The notes beneath the pieces are model-generated. The model was given only the letters and a program-made list of their open reading frames with translations. It ran no database searches and was not told the origin of the DNA. From contig CM055099.1 of the NCBI GenBank assembly GCA_029204225.1, positions 56,048,386 to 56,112,385 of the forward strand: 64,000 nt of DNA, read 5' to 3'. This document shows positions 20,970 to 31,100 of the stretch, piece after piece. The stretch comes from Diphasiastrum complanatum (lineage: Eukaryota; Streptophyta; Lycopodiopsida; Lycopodiales; Lycopodiaceae). The number at the start of each line of letters is the position of its first letter. Within the stretch, counting starts at the first letter, position 1. A program made the position numbers and the translations under genes.

Positions 20970-21560
20970 AATTAACACTTACATAGTGATGACAATGCAA
21001 AGCAAGTCACAGTCACGAAGGAGTCGCGAAAGCAAACAATTCGGATGGAGTTCAGATATGATCGCTGGTCACTGCCAGCTGTATCACTCCTACAATCCTC
21101 TAGAATGTGGTTAGGCACTGCTGACCTTCGTTTGGAAATTAATGTAGCATTCAACAAGATCAACCAATGTGTGGAATTAAATGAACAAGAGTGAATCAGA
21201 AACATGAATAACAGCAGAATAATTTGCATTCAAGATCATACATGAAAAATGACATGTGCACAAACGGCTACAAGATCATCTATTGATTTTTAGATTGTTC
21301 AGGCACTGCATGCAAAACCACGCAGTGCGTTGGCGTGAGAGAAATACGGCTCTCTCATGAGTAATGTCTCGCTTACTAGCGGACTTGTGGATCTTGCTTA
21401 CAGAAACTTGTCTCGCACACATGTGGACTTCTGTTCTGTATTTTCGTCTTGATTGCGTACTAGCATCAGACTACTTCATCTGTCTATGTATGTCTATATG
21501 TCAAGTATCATCCAGAGAGTATATAGTTGCTCTATGTAACTTCTAGATTAGGGTGATTAA
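20970..21560 (-). repeat. Copia 2 3' LTR-like arm, inverted relative to 24690-25145
   Basis: Plus-strand blocks such as CTCGCTTACTAGCGGACTT, CGCAGTGCGTTGGCGTGAGA and AGCTGTATCACTCCTACAAT are present as reverse complements, with mismatches, at 24690-25145. It lies at the 3' end of a minus-strand copia body, where its 3' LTR belongs. The similar motif TGTCTCGCTCGTTGGCGG occurs at the 3' end of the copia element at 51.6 kb. Confidence 0.75.
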
Positions 21561-21899
21561 ACATCTACAACTAATCAGGAATTACAAGAATGGTAGATTA
21601 GCCATGACCTAGAGTGTATCTGCTGATGTCATGCTATCAGATCATATATTTGTACTTCTGGATACTTGCATGATCTTGTTGGTCCTTTTTGGAGCGTGAG
21701 GGTAGAAAACGATTACGCGATGATTTTCGTGTCACGTCGTTTGACTTTCTCATCATCTGACTTTCTCCTGCTATATCACGAAAGATTTCCTTTCGCGAAT
21801 CTTTCACGTTCGTGTCTTCTCGTCAGGATGTTCACAAACATTTTTGATTCGTGTCATTTGACTTTCGCGTTCGCGAACATTTTTGTCAGGCAGAGGGCT

Positions 21900-22620
21900 G
21901 AAGGCTAGCAAAGCTTTGTAAACGGAAACGTTTTGTTTCTTCAGCTCCCTCTCAAAGCATGATAGCTTTACGATCCCAAGACTGCACCTCTGTCTCTCAA
22001 AAAGTCCTTTGTCTAGGGCTTTGGTGAAGATGTCAACAACCATGTCTTTCGTTCCGATGAAGGTCGTCTACAACATATTCTTCTCAGTTAGATCCCTGAT
22101 CAAGTGGTACTTGATCGCGATGTGTTTTGTTCTCGAAACAGAGGATCTTTCGTCAGATGTATTGTAGAGGTGTTATCCATCTGCAAGACCAGATGCTCAT
22201 TCCTTGTGTCGCCCAATTCATCTAGGAACTGCCTAGCCAGATTATCTCGTTGGCCATCTTTGCTGCTGCAACGTACTCTGCTTTGTAGGATGACTGGGCT
22301 ACAACGGTCTACTTCTTGCTGACCCAGAGCACTACTGCTCCTGATGCGATGGTGCATCCTCCTGAGACGCTCTTACAATCGTCCTTGAGGGATGCCCAGC
22401 TAGCATCACTATAGGAAAGCATCCAGAAATATGCATCACGACAATAACACAAGCCATAATCCCTCGTTAATTGAAGATATTGCAAAATTTGTTTTGCAAT
22501 CTTTCAATGTGTCGAGCCTGGATTCATGCAGAATTGGCTCGTCATGAATACTGCATAAGCGATGTCAGGGCATGTGTTGTCTGCAAGGTACATTAACAAA
22601 CCTATCACCTTCCTGTAAGG
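21900..22620 (-). pseudogene. Copia 2 RT end and RNase H, frameshifted
   Basis: The minus strand gives 'IGLLMYLADNTCPDIAYAV', 'KIAKQILQYLQLTRDYGLCY', 'SYSDASWASLKDDCKSVSGG', 'QSSYKAEYVAAAKMANEIIW', 'HLTKDPLFREQNT' and 'VDIFTKALDKGLFERQR'. Several frames are used, so at least three indels are present. The region from 21570 to about 21900 is 3' untranslated sequence rich in TTCGCGAA-type words. Confidence 0.85.
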
Positions 22621-23123
22621 TGTGAGCTGCATTTGTTCTCTCTCTTCAATACCATATCTCTAAGAAACCCCTTCGCTACCAGTCTTGCCTTGTATTTTGT
22701 GAGATTCCCATCTAGTCCATTTTTGAGCTTGAAAACCCATTTGCATTTGACAGTCTTGCGCTTATGTGGTAATGGCTGCAACGTCCATACCTGGTTCTTT
22801 CTCATAGACTCCATCTCTTTGTTCATAGCTTGGATCCATCTGTCCTTCTCTGGACATTCAATTGCTTCCTCAAAAGTCTGTGGTTCACCACTGAATCCAC
22901 AGAACTCTTTTGATGTAGAAGCGGAGCTGCCTGGCACGTATCTTGCTGGCACTCTTTGTGGTCTTGTCGACTTTCTAGGAGATTCTCCTGGGACAGCAAT
23001 GACTTTTCCTTTGTCTGCTCTGCTAGGTAGGAACTGTAGCAGTAGGCTGCCTCTTGAATTTTTCATCTTCAAATTCGTCACTCGAATGGGAAGCGACTCG
23101 AAACTCTTCATTTTCATGTTCAT
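22605..23123 (-). pseudogene. Copia 2 integrase-RT linker and RT entry; RT core deleted
   Basis: Encodes 'VIAVPGESPRKSTRPQRVPA', 'GFSGEPQTFEEAIECPEKDR', 'MNKEMESMRKNQVWTLQPLP' and 'KCKWVFKLKNGLDGNLTKYK', reaching 'RLVAKGFL'. The following bases (22600-22650) jump straight to sequence that normally lies well over 100 codons downstream ('PYRKVIGLLMYLAD'), so the QMDV and YVDD palm motifs are gone. Confidence 0.87.
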
Positions 23124-23346
23124 CTTCTGCTCCCTCTGTCACTGGCGGTAGGTCATAGTACTACTCTCCAGAACTTCATAGCTGACAGGATCGTCATTGG
23201 CCATTGTCCTGCTCTCATCAAATTTGACATCTCTCACTGTTTTCACAGTGTTCATGTCTGGCATGTAGACTCTGTAGTAAGACGAATTGTTGTCATAACC
23301 TACCAAAAATTTTTGCTCGGCTTTCTAATCAAGCTTCTTTTGAAAC

Positions 23347-23994
23347 TTATCTAGAATATGTGCATAAGCTGCACAGCCAAATATTCTGACGTGTTCTACC
23401 CCACCACAACTCGTGTGGTGTTGTGTGAGGGACACCAGACTTACCTGTCCTGTTCTGGATGTATGCGGCTGTAGCTACTACTTTAGCCCATAGTACCCTT
23501 GGAGCCTTCGAGTAGGCCATCATGCATCTGGCAGCTTCCATCAGGGTCTTATTCTTCATCTCTGCAACACCATTGTGCTGCGGTGTGTAGGCTGCAGTCC
23601 TTCTGTGAATGATGTCATGATCATTGCAGAAGTCAGTGAAGCGATTTGAGATGTATTTGCCACCTCGATCTATCCTGATCTGCTTCACTTTGTTGCCTGT
23701 ACATCTCTCAATCCAATTCACATATTCTGTGAATTTATCAAGTGCTTCAAATTTATTTTGAATAAAGTACACTCTGGCAAATTTACTATAATCATCAATG
23801 AAGGTTATATAATATTTTGAGCCTCTTATTGAGATCACATTTAAAGGCCCACAGATGTCAGAATGCACTAACTCCAGAATCTTGGTTGTTCTGTAGGAGT
23901 CTTTGACGAATGGAGTCTGTGACATCTTACCCTTCAAACATGCATCACATGTGGTCAAACTGGTTGCATTCAAGATGCTGACCCCTTTTATCAT
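23347..23994 (-). pseudogene. Copia 2 integrase
   Basis: Open frame of 215 codons: zinc-finger end 'CDACLKGKMSQTPF', 'LELVHSDICGPLNVISIRGS' (first Asp), 'YYITFIDDYSKFARVYF', 'IRIDRGGKYISN' (second Asp; usually SDNGGEY), 'TPQHNGVAEMKNKTLMEAAR' (catalytic Glu) and 'ATAAYIQNRTGKSG'. The D-D-E residues survive but the neighbourhood is altered, and the frame is lost at the C-terminus near 23400 ('FGCAAYAHILDKFQKKLD' in another frame). Confidence 0.88.
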
Positions 23995-24012
23995 TCCATG
24001 ATGGCTTGCTTC

Positions 24013-24267
24013 TTAAAGTTTCATTGAGTTCATGTGGCATAGTCTCTTGTGCCACAGAGTGTCTGGCGAGTCATCATGAGTCTGATGCACCTGATCTGCA
24101 GGTAGGCGTACCTTCAAGTGATATAGATTACCTTTTCGTCTACCTTGAGCGATCAGAGTACTGGTACCGGCATCAACCATGTTGCATTCTTCGTCAGAAA
24201 ACATCACACGCATCCCTGCATCTGCTATTCTTGCCACAGAAAGCAAGTCTTGCTGCAGTGTAGGCAT
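24013..24267 (-). pseudogene. Copia 2 GAG-pre-integrase segment
   Basis: Reads 'QQDLLSVARIADAGMRVMFS', 'RRKGNLYHLKV' and 'LWHKRLCHMNSMKL', the pre-integrase domain with its H..LCH zinc ligands (normally LWHRRLGH). A stop at 24013 separates it from the integrase. Confidence 0.83.
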
Positions 24268-24285
24268 GAATAGAACATCTTCGAG

Positions 24286-24540
24286 TCATCTGTCTCTGCC
24301 ATTGGTGTTAAGCCACAGTAAACCAATATCGTTCACTTGATGTTTAGATTCATCTCCAAGAACTATGAATCTTAGGAGATCAGCACTTCTAAAATCAGAC
24401 ATAATTCGTCTTGATGTCACGAAGTGTGAGGTGGCTCCTGAATCTAGGATCACCTCATGTGTGTCAGATGTTGACGCTGCACACACGTCTTCACAGATGT
24501 AGGTGGTCGAACAGTTTCTGTTCGATCTTTCTTTGCCCAT
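24286..24540 (-). pseudogene. Copia 2 protease
   Basis: Carries the intact retropepsin site 'EVILDSGATSHFVTSRRIMS' and 'FIVLGDESKHQVNDIGLLWL'. It is nearly identical to the plus-strand copy at 56.57-56.84 kb. Upstream (24589-24690) a remnant 'LCKKGHVAIDCHL' keeps part of the gag zinc knuckle. Confidence 0.9.
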
Positions 24541-24689
24541 TTTCGAGCTCTCAGGCTCCTCGATATAGGATGAATTGTTGTTGTTCTCCTATCTGTTCTG
24601 TCCTAATTTGTTTATTGGGTTCAGGTGACAATCAATGGCTACATGACCCTTCTTACACAAAAAAGTTTGTGAACTATATACTTTCTGCT

Positions 24690-25145
24690 TGATGCATAAT
24701 ACAAAAAGACAAAAATATACAGAATACATGTCCGCCTGTGAGCGAGACAAACTTTGTAAGAGGATCGGTAGATCCAGAAGTCCGCTAGTAAGCGAGACAC
24801 TATTCATGAGAGAATTGTATTTCTCTCACGCCAATGCATTGTGTGGATCTGTCGCACAGTGCTTGAAATCAGAAGATCATTAGATAATGTTGTAGCTGTT
24901 ATGTGCATATTATTCTAAATAATTGTATGATCTCGAATGAATATTTGTCTGCTACTATTCGTGTATCTGATTCACTTGTTTATTCAATTCCGCACATTGG
25001 TTTGATTTTGTTGAATGCTATAATAATCTATAACGTAGATCAGCAGTGTCTGTCTACATTCCGGAGGATTGTAGGAATGATATAGCCGACAGTGACTAGC
25101 AATCATATCTGAATTCCACACGAAATGATTTTATTCACGAATGTT
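24690..25145 (+). repeat. LTR-like arm in opposite orientation to 20970-21560
   Basis: Reverse complement of the arm at the other end. Contains two copies of the word CCGC..GT.AGCGAGACA (about 24735 and 24776). It joins directly to the truncated gag of copia 2, so it is not that element's own 5' LTR in the normal orientation. Confidence 0.75.
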
Positions 25146-25640
25146 TTCGCTTCGTGTTTCACTTCATTTCACTTCGCGATCACTTGTCCTTAAGCGTAAA
25201 TCAATTTCAGAGCTCATTTAAGTTTCGTTTCGCTTCGTTTCATTTCGTCTAGTTTTGTTTCGTTTCGTTATAGAACCTAATTGATCTTTTCGTGAATTCT
25301 TCTCTTTCGTCTAGTTTTGCTTCGTTTTGTTTCGTTTCGTTTCGTTTCGTTTCATTGCAGAGCTTGACTGGATCGCAAATTCTTCCGAGAGCAGAAATTA
25401 TTCGTGATCAAAATAGTTTTGCGAAATGTTCACGAATCGTTCGAGAGATTCCTATCAGCTCGTTACCAGAATTTTACTGGAATTTTGAATTTGCACACTT
25501 TTTTATAATATTCTTGGTCATTTATCAGGCTTTCCTTGAGGTTTGTCTTACACATGAACACCTAAGGTTGCTTTGCTACTTGCATTGTGCTAGAATTGAC
25601 TACATTCAACACATGGTCTAATTTTGTGGAAAAATTTCAA
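25146..25640. repeat. TTTCG-rich LTR-like sequence with (GTTTC)6
   Basis: Words GTTTCG/CTTCGTTTC dominate 25220-25370, with six perfect GTTTC units at 25329-25358. The composition resembles the reverse complement of the copia LTRs at 1276-4113. Confidence 0.6.
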
Positions 25641-26011
25641 AAAATCAACAAAAGTGACGAGACATTGTATTTCCTCCTTGCACTAAAACCAATCTCACTG
25701 CCATTTGCTTTGTAGCTCTTGTACAAAACTTGTTGCACCAAACGACCATCCATACAATGAAGCTCTATAGCCACTTTTTATAGCTTTCCCCAAAAACCAC
25801 CAAAACCGTGCAATTTTTTGAATCCTCCAACTTCGACCTTGTTGATTGCTTCCCTAAAGATCAAATCGAAGGAACTTTGTTATTGCCTACCATTCAGACT
25901 ACCGATAACCTAGTATGGTGTCCTAGAGGCTCCAAACACCAATGCTAGTGTTTTAGGTAAAATACGCTAATAGAAAGCTCCTCCGGATCGTGCATGCTTA
26001 TAGCACCATGC
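25641..26011 (-). other. Internal stub of an unidentified retroelement
   Basis: Lies on the internal side of the primer site at 26012-26024. The minus strand shows no recognisable gag; function not assigned. Confidence 0.35.
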
Positions 26012-26024
26012 TGCTCTGATACCA
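26012..26024 (-). other. Primer-binding site, initiator-Met type
   Basis: The minus strand reads TGGTATCAGAGCA, a perfect match to the common plant retroelement primer site. Confidence 0.85.
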
Positions 26025-26364
26025 TGCTAAGAATTTGAGAATCTAGTGCAGTATGCATATCACACCACAATCACCATAGCTCAAGCACCTCAAGCTCTCA
26101 AAAATGCATAGCAAAAGTTAATCAATAACACGAGAAAATTGTACATAAAGGAAAAGCCCCACACAGCATGGGCTCGACAAGTGTCAACTAACTAAATTAG
26201 CACCTATCCAACTAACTAGGCCCAGTATAGGCCAAAACTACTGACGAACTAAAGACATGCCCTTGAGCATAGCATAAGTCGTCAAAAACTACTGTAGAAA
26301 GTAATTCTCCTATGTGTGGCTACCCGGCTAGTCCAAGTAGCCAGTTACGGGACAAGTCCCAACA
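26025..26364 (-). repeat. Putative 5' LTR next to the primer site
   Basis: On the minus strand it begins TGTTGGGACTTG and ends CTTAGCA directly before the primer site. 340 bp. No partner LTR was found in the window, so the outer end is tentative. Confidence 0.5.
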
Positions 26365-27840
26365 AATTTATCAATTGCAAGTCAAGTCCCGGTTACTACA
26401 AGAAATACAATAAAATAGATAAACTATAAATCTAATTTGACTCAACAATTAATTACTACTTATTTCTTAAAAAGCTTCCATTTGGCTCATGTGCTCACAA
26501 CATTCTAGAATCTTGGATGAATGGCTTAAAAGATCCATCTTCAATTATCCCAACTGCCTCTAAGCTCTCAGAGCTGAGGCAAGAAAACCCTTGATTTCAA
26601 AACTAATGCCTTTGTTATTCATCAATTTAACTAAAAATTTCTCGAAGTTTTAGGACCTAGGTGAAATTTGTCCATTTAGGAATCATTTGTGAGTCAAAGT
26701 TCAAGCCTGTAAGATGGCTATAGAGTTCTCCTTAAAAATATTTATCAACTTTGTGTAGTGCTTCTGAACCTGATGGTAGATTTCATGGAGAATGGGGTGG
26801 GGGGTGAACCCAGGGGCTTTCCCCATGGGAGAGAGCATGAGGACAATACCCCAACCACGCAGGAGAACCTGAGGCCTGGTCCTTCTGTGACACAATACCT
26901 AAGCACTATAATTTCTTTTCGAGTTTTTATTTGAAATTTTGATCAGCCATCTGAGCATTCCACATGAAAATTCCACCATTACGTTTAGGTCACCTTCTGT
27001 CTTTAATATTGTGTTCAATGTCTGCGACACAACAATAGTTTAGACCTCTTGAACTTTTCCTCATCAGGCATGTAGAAGAATATTCTGCTATATGAGGTGT
27101 TTCTTTAATAAAAAGGAAAACCGTGCACTAGGAATTATCTTTTTGAAAGGTTTTGATATTTTCATGTATGTCTAACTATAGGAGTCGTAATCCTACACTT
27201 CATATTCAAATTGAGTAACAAACAGAATCTCCCATAGAGAAGTGAAAAAGCAGATTATTGTAAGTCACAATGCCAAATGGTGCAAGTAAATCAGACTCTT
27301 GGGAAAAGCTCTATTAGGTTCTTGAATGTGATCTTTCTAAATTTCGGTGCCACATGTAAGCATTTCTTTCTATGCGGTTTCAGTATATTTACTTTACCAT
27401 TGATCACTTTAAGGTAACAATACAATTGGTAACAGTTACGCAAATGCAAAACACTGCATACGATTCAAGGTAGACCCGCCAACAATGAATTCAATTTCTG
27501 AATTGTTAATAATAAGAAGAGGCAAATTACCATGTAACTTGTCAGTGTCTCCCAACTTCCAAGCATGTAGGTTGATATAAGGTAATATCGATACTGGATC
27601 ATGTTTTTAAATTAACATTACAAAACTCAAGATTGATTCTTCTAGTCTTCCTGCAGCCCGAAATAGCATGGCATGACAGAAAGCTTTGGCAATATTGTAG
27701 GCACTTAAATAAGCGAGATATTTGGCTGTAAGAAACATGAAAATAGCAAAATGCTAGATGGTCGCCTGGGTTTTATGTCAAGCTAAGAAAATCAACTCAC
27801 ACAACTTTTACAATAACTCAGATGCAACCACATAATCCTG
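26365..27840. other. No gene seen
   Basis: AT-rich intergenic sequence between the putative LTR and the 3' end of the eEF1B-gamma gene. No supported coding frame. Confidence 0.45.
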
Positions 27841-27843
27841 CTC

Positions 27844-27849
27844 TTTATT
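27844..27849 (-). terminator. Candidate poly(A) signal of the eEF1B-gamma gene
   Basis: AATAAA on the minus strand, about 260 bp past the stop codon. Confidence 0.45.
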
Positions 27850-28105
27850 TCTTTTCCTTTTTAACAGGAAGTGGTGGGGGGTGGGTGTCGTGCTCATATG
27901 TACGAGGAAATAAGCAACGACAGACAACCTTTTACCTCAACACAAATTTGTTTTTTTTTGTTTTTAGGAAAATCTAGCTGATTCGAAAAAAAACCTTGAA
28001 AAAATGATGCGCAAATGTAAATATCCTCTTGACTACGAGATATATGGATCATGAATTGGGCCAAGAAGGCAGCAAAATTGAAATGCAGAGAAACTAGTCT
28101 GTAAA

Positions 28106-31100
28106 TCACTTGAAGCACTTAGCCTCCAGAAGTTTCTCGCCTTCAATGTCATCAGGCTCTTCGAAGTAAGCACTTACTCGTTCCTTTTGAACTTCATCAG
28201 TGATATCAACTTTATGCCAGTCATAAAGCTCAATGTCATAACATTCGTCTTTAACTTGCTGGGGGATCTCAGGTCCCCTAAACAACCAAACACCCTTAAT
28301 CTTATAAGGTGCAGACTCCCCTAAGATGCAGACTTTTCCGAAAGCATACTTCCTAATAAAATCCATCCGCTGCAAAAAGCCTGAGACCTTGTTCATCGTG
28401 ACAAAAGGAACTGTATTCTCATCATTGTACTTGTAGTAACAAAACCATAAAGAATAGCCTTCTGGGTCATACATTTCCCAGAATCCTGCAACACGAGCCA
28501 TGGCCAGAGGCACTTTCGATTTAGAATTGCATCTCTAATGCTTACATGAAATAGCAATGAACATTGCAAAACAAAGTCACAAAGAATCACAATTCCAAGC
28601 CTCTCAATATGATTCAGATTGATTCTTAATTCACTACAATTGTTAGAAACCATTTTCCAACATTTTATTCAAAATTCCAAAAAAATAGGTTCTTTCGAAT
28701 CTTTGTAGTAGGACGATTTGAATGGCCAAAAAAATTGAGTTGATTCAAATCGACATTTGACAAATATGCAAAAAATCGCTACAGATCAATTCCACATAAT
28801 AAAGATAATGTGGATGTGAATCTATCATCTAGTTAATACAATAATTTTCAGCATGGACAACAAACCTTTTATGGCAACTTCTCGGAAGTCCTTCGCTTTT
28901 GTGTTGGAATAAAGCCTCTTCCAACTATCAAGAACCATGGGACTAGGAGGCAAAAAATCCAAAGGATTCTTAGCCTTGGGCTTAGGTGCAGCTTCCTCCT
29001 CATCATCAAAAGAAGTATCTGCAGGTGTAATCTCCTTGGGCTTTGAAACTTCCTCCTTGGGTTTAGATGACTCTTTTGGTTTTTCCTTCTTAGCTGGATG
29101 AGCCTTTTCCTTTTTGGTTGGTGTGTCCCCAGTTGGGGGAACAGCCAATTTCTCAACACGAACAACCTCACCCAAATGCTTCTTGAAATGAGGAAGGTTA
29201 ATCAACGTCCAGAAGTATCGATCCACATGAAGATACGGTCGAGTGAACTCTTCTGTAAAAAGATTTTGATAGCCAAGGCTCAGGTTTGACATAAGGACAA
29301 CATCTGCCAGGGTTACAAAGTGCCCCACCATATATGTCTGTGTTGATAAATGGGTGTTCAATGCGGCTAGGGCTCTTTGGACTGCCTCAATGGCAAACTT
29401 CTGAACCTGGCATATATAAGCGGAGCCGTTAGCCAGACAATAATCATTAGAAATAACTGCATCTAATGACAAATCTGCCAAGGACCTGAATTTGATATAT
29501 ACATGAACAAAGCCGTTCAGGAATTGATGAAGAAACTCAGAAAATATGATGACCAACCTCTGCTGAAAAAGGTACTCGTCCTCTAATGGGACCAAGCCAT
29601 CTAAAAATATTTGCATCGATCTCAGTTGTAGCGAAATCTATCCACTGCTCCACATGAGCCTGGCAGGACATTCCAACAATTCATATTACAAGACTATACA
29701 ATAAAGTTAAATCTCTTCTGCAACCATGAGTTACAGTAAGCTTCCCTCAAAATTTCCAGTGGGAGTGATCAGTATTTTACCGCATCAATCGCAGAGGAGC
29801 CAAACAAAGCATTGCTTTTGAGCCTAGCCACTGCAAATTCCAGTCAACGATAGTTTGGCTGTCAGTTAATAGTACAATAGTGAAGTGAGAAAGTACAATT
29901 CACGCTGAAACTGATTTTATGGATATTTTTACGGATGAAGTTTTTAAGGATAAAAACCAAACTCAAAATGTGGTGCATGGGCATTACTGCTTCCCAATAA
30001 TGTAAATGCAGTAGATCACAGAAAAACTCACCATATCGTGCAATTGCATTGCTTTCAAAAATGGCCCCATCAGGAGTCTCCAATACAGGAACCTGAACAA
30101 AACAAAGTTAAGAGATGCTAAATCCAGTAACAAGGGCTGCCTGTAAGTGTTAGAAAACCTGAACAAAACGAAGTTAAGAGATGCTAAATCCAGTAACAAG
30201 GGTTGCTCATACAAGTAACCAAGATAAGATTCCTATTAAAATGAAACAATAGCCAAACACATGGGAGAGAACACAAGTCATGAGGTAACTCCAACTATGT
30301 CCCATTACTTAAGGACTAAGGCACACTACATACTTAAGAAACTTTGGCATCAACTGTTTTTGCCAATAATGAAAAAGTAGCTTAAAAGCGATTTTTTAAA
30401 TGATGTCTCTGAAATTGGCGAAAGCACCCAACACCTATCTATAGCAAAACTCATCCTCCAAATCAAGCTCTAGAATCTCAAACTTGAGTCTTACTAAAGT
30501 CTAACTTGACTCCTAGTAACAGTATGCAGGCATGGCCCACTAATCCTAATTAATCCTAGACAACAACATTAAGCCTCTAAGGGTAACAATGTGAACATTA
30601 ATTCTAACAGTAAGCTACATAAATGATTAGTTACTATGAAACTGAATTGAAGTTTGAACACTAAAGTTAGCTAACCTTTCCCAAAGGGTTTAATTTGAGG
30701 AACTCTGGTGTTTTGTTTGAAACACCGAACTGGAAGCTCGGGGTAATTTCTATTTTCACACCAACATATTCTGCTGCAATAAGTGATTTGGCAGCATTCT
30801 TGTTACCAGCACTTGTGTGTAGCAACTACAATCACAGAGATTAAAAAAGTTAGAACAATCAACACAGGTTAAAAACTAGTCAAAATTAGTGAGCATAAAA
30901 GTAGAAAATACTCTAATTCCACATACTGGCACTGATATTGCCTAAAATCTATCAATTGATTCACTAAAAGACATAATATTCAAAAGTAGGAAGCAAACTA
31001 ATTAATGATCATGTAACAATCTCCAACTAAAATCACATAAAATCAACATTGTGCTTATATGCAGGCAAATAGGTTGTGTAAGCACTCTATGTGAAGGTCA

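Larger units (their letters stand above)
21570..24690 (-). mobile_element. Ty1/copia element 2, decayed
   Basis: Minus-strand order: end of gag (zinc-knuckle remnant), protease, GAG-pre-integrase, integrase, integrase-RT linker, RT entry, large deletion, RNase H. Most of gag and the whole RT catalytic core are missing. Closely related pieces occur at 11.2-12.9 kb and, on the plus strand, at 56.43-56.85 kb. Inactive. Confidence 0.9.

Noticed and set aside
26012-26024. tRNA-Met-like words at several places
   Set aside because: They are 13-base primer-binding sites next to LTRs, not tRNA genes; no cloverleaf could be drawn.
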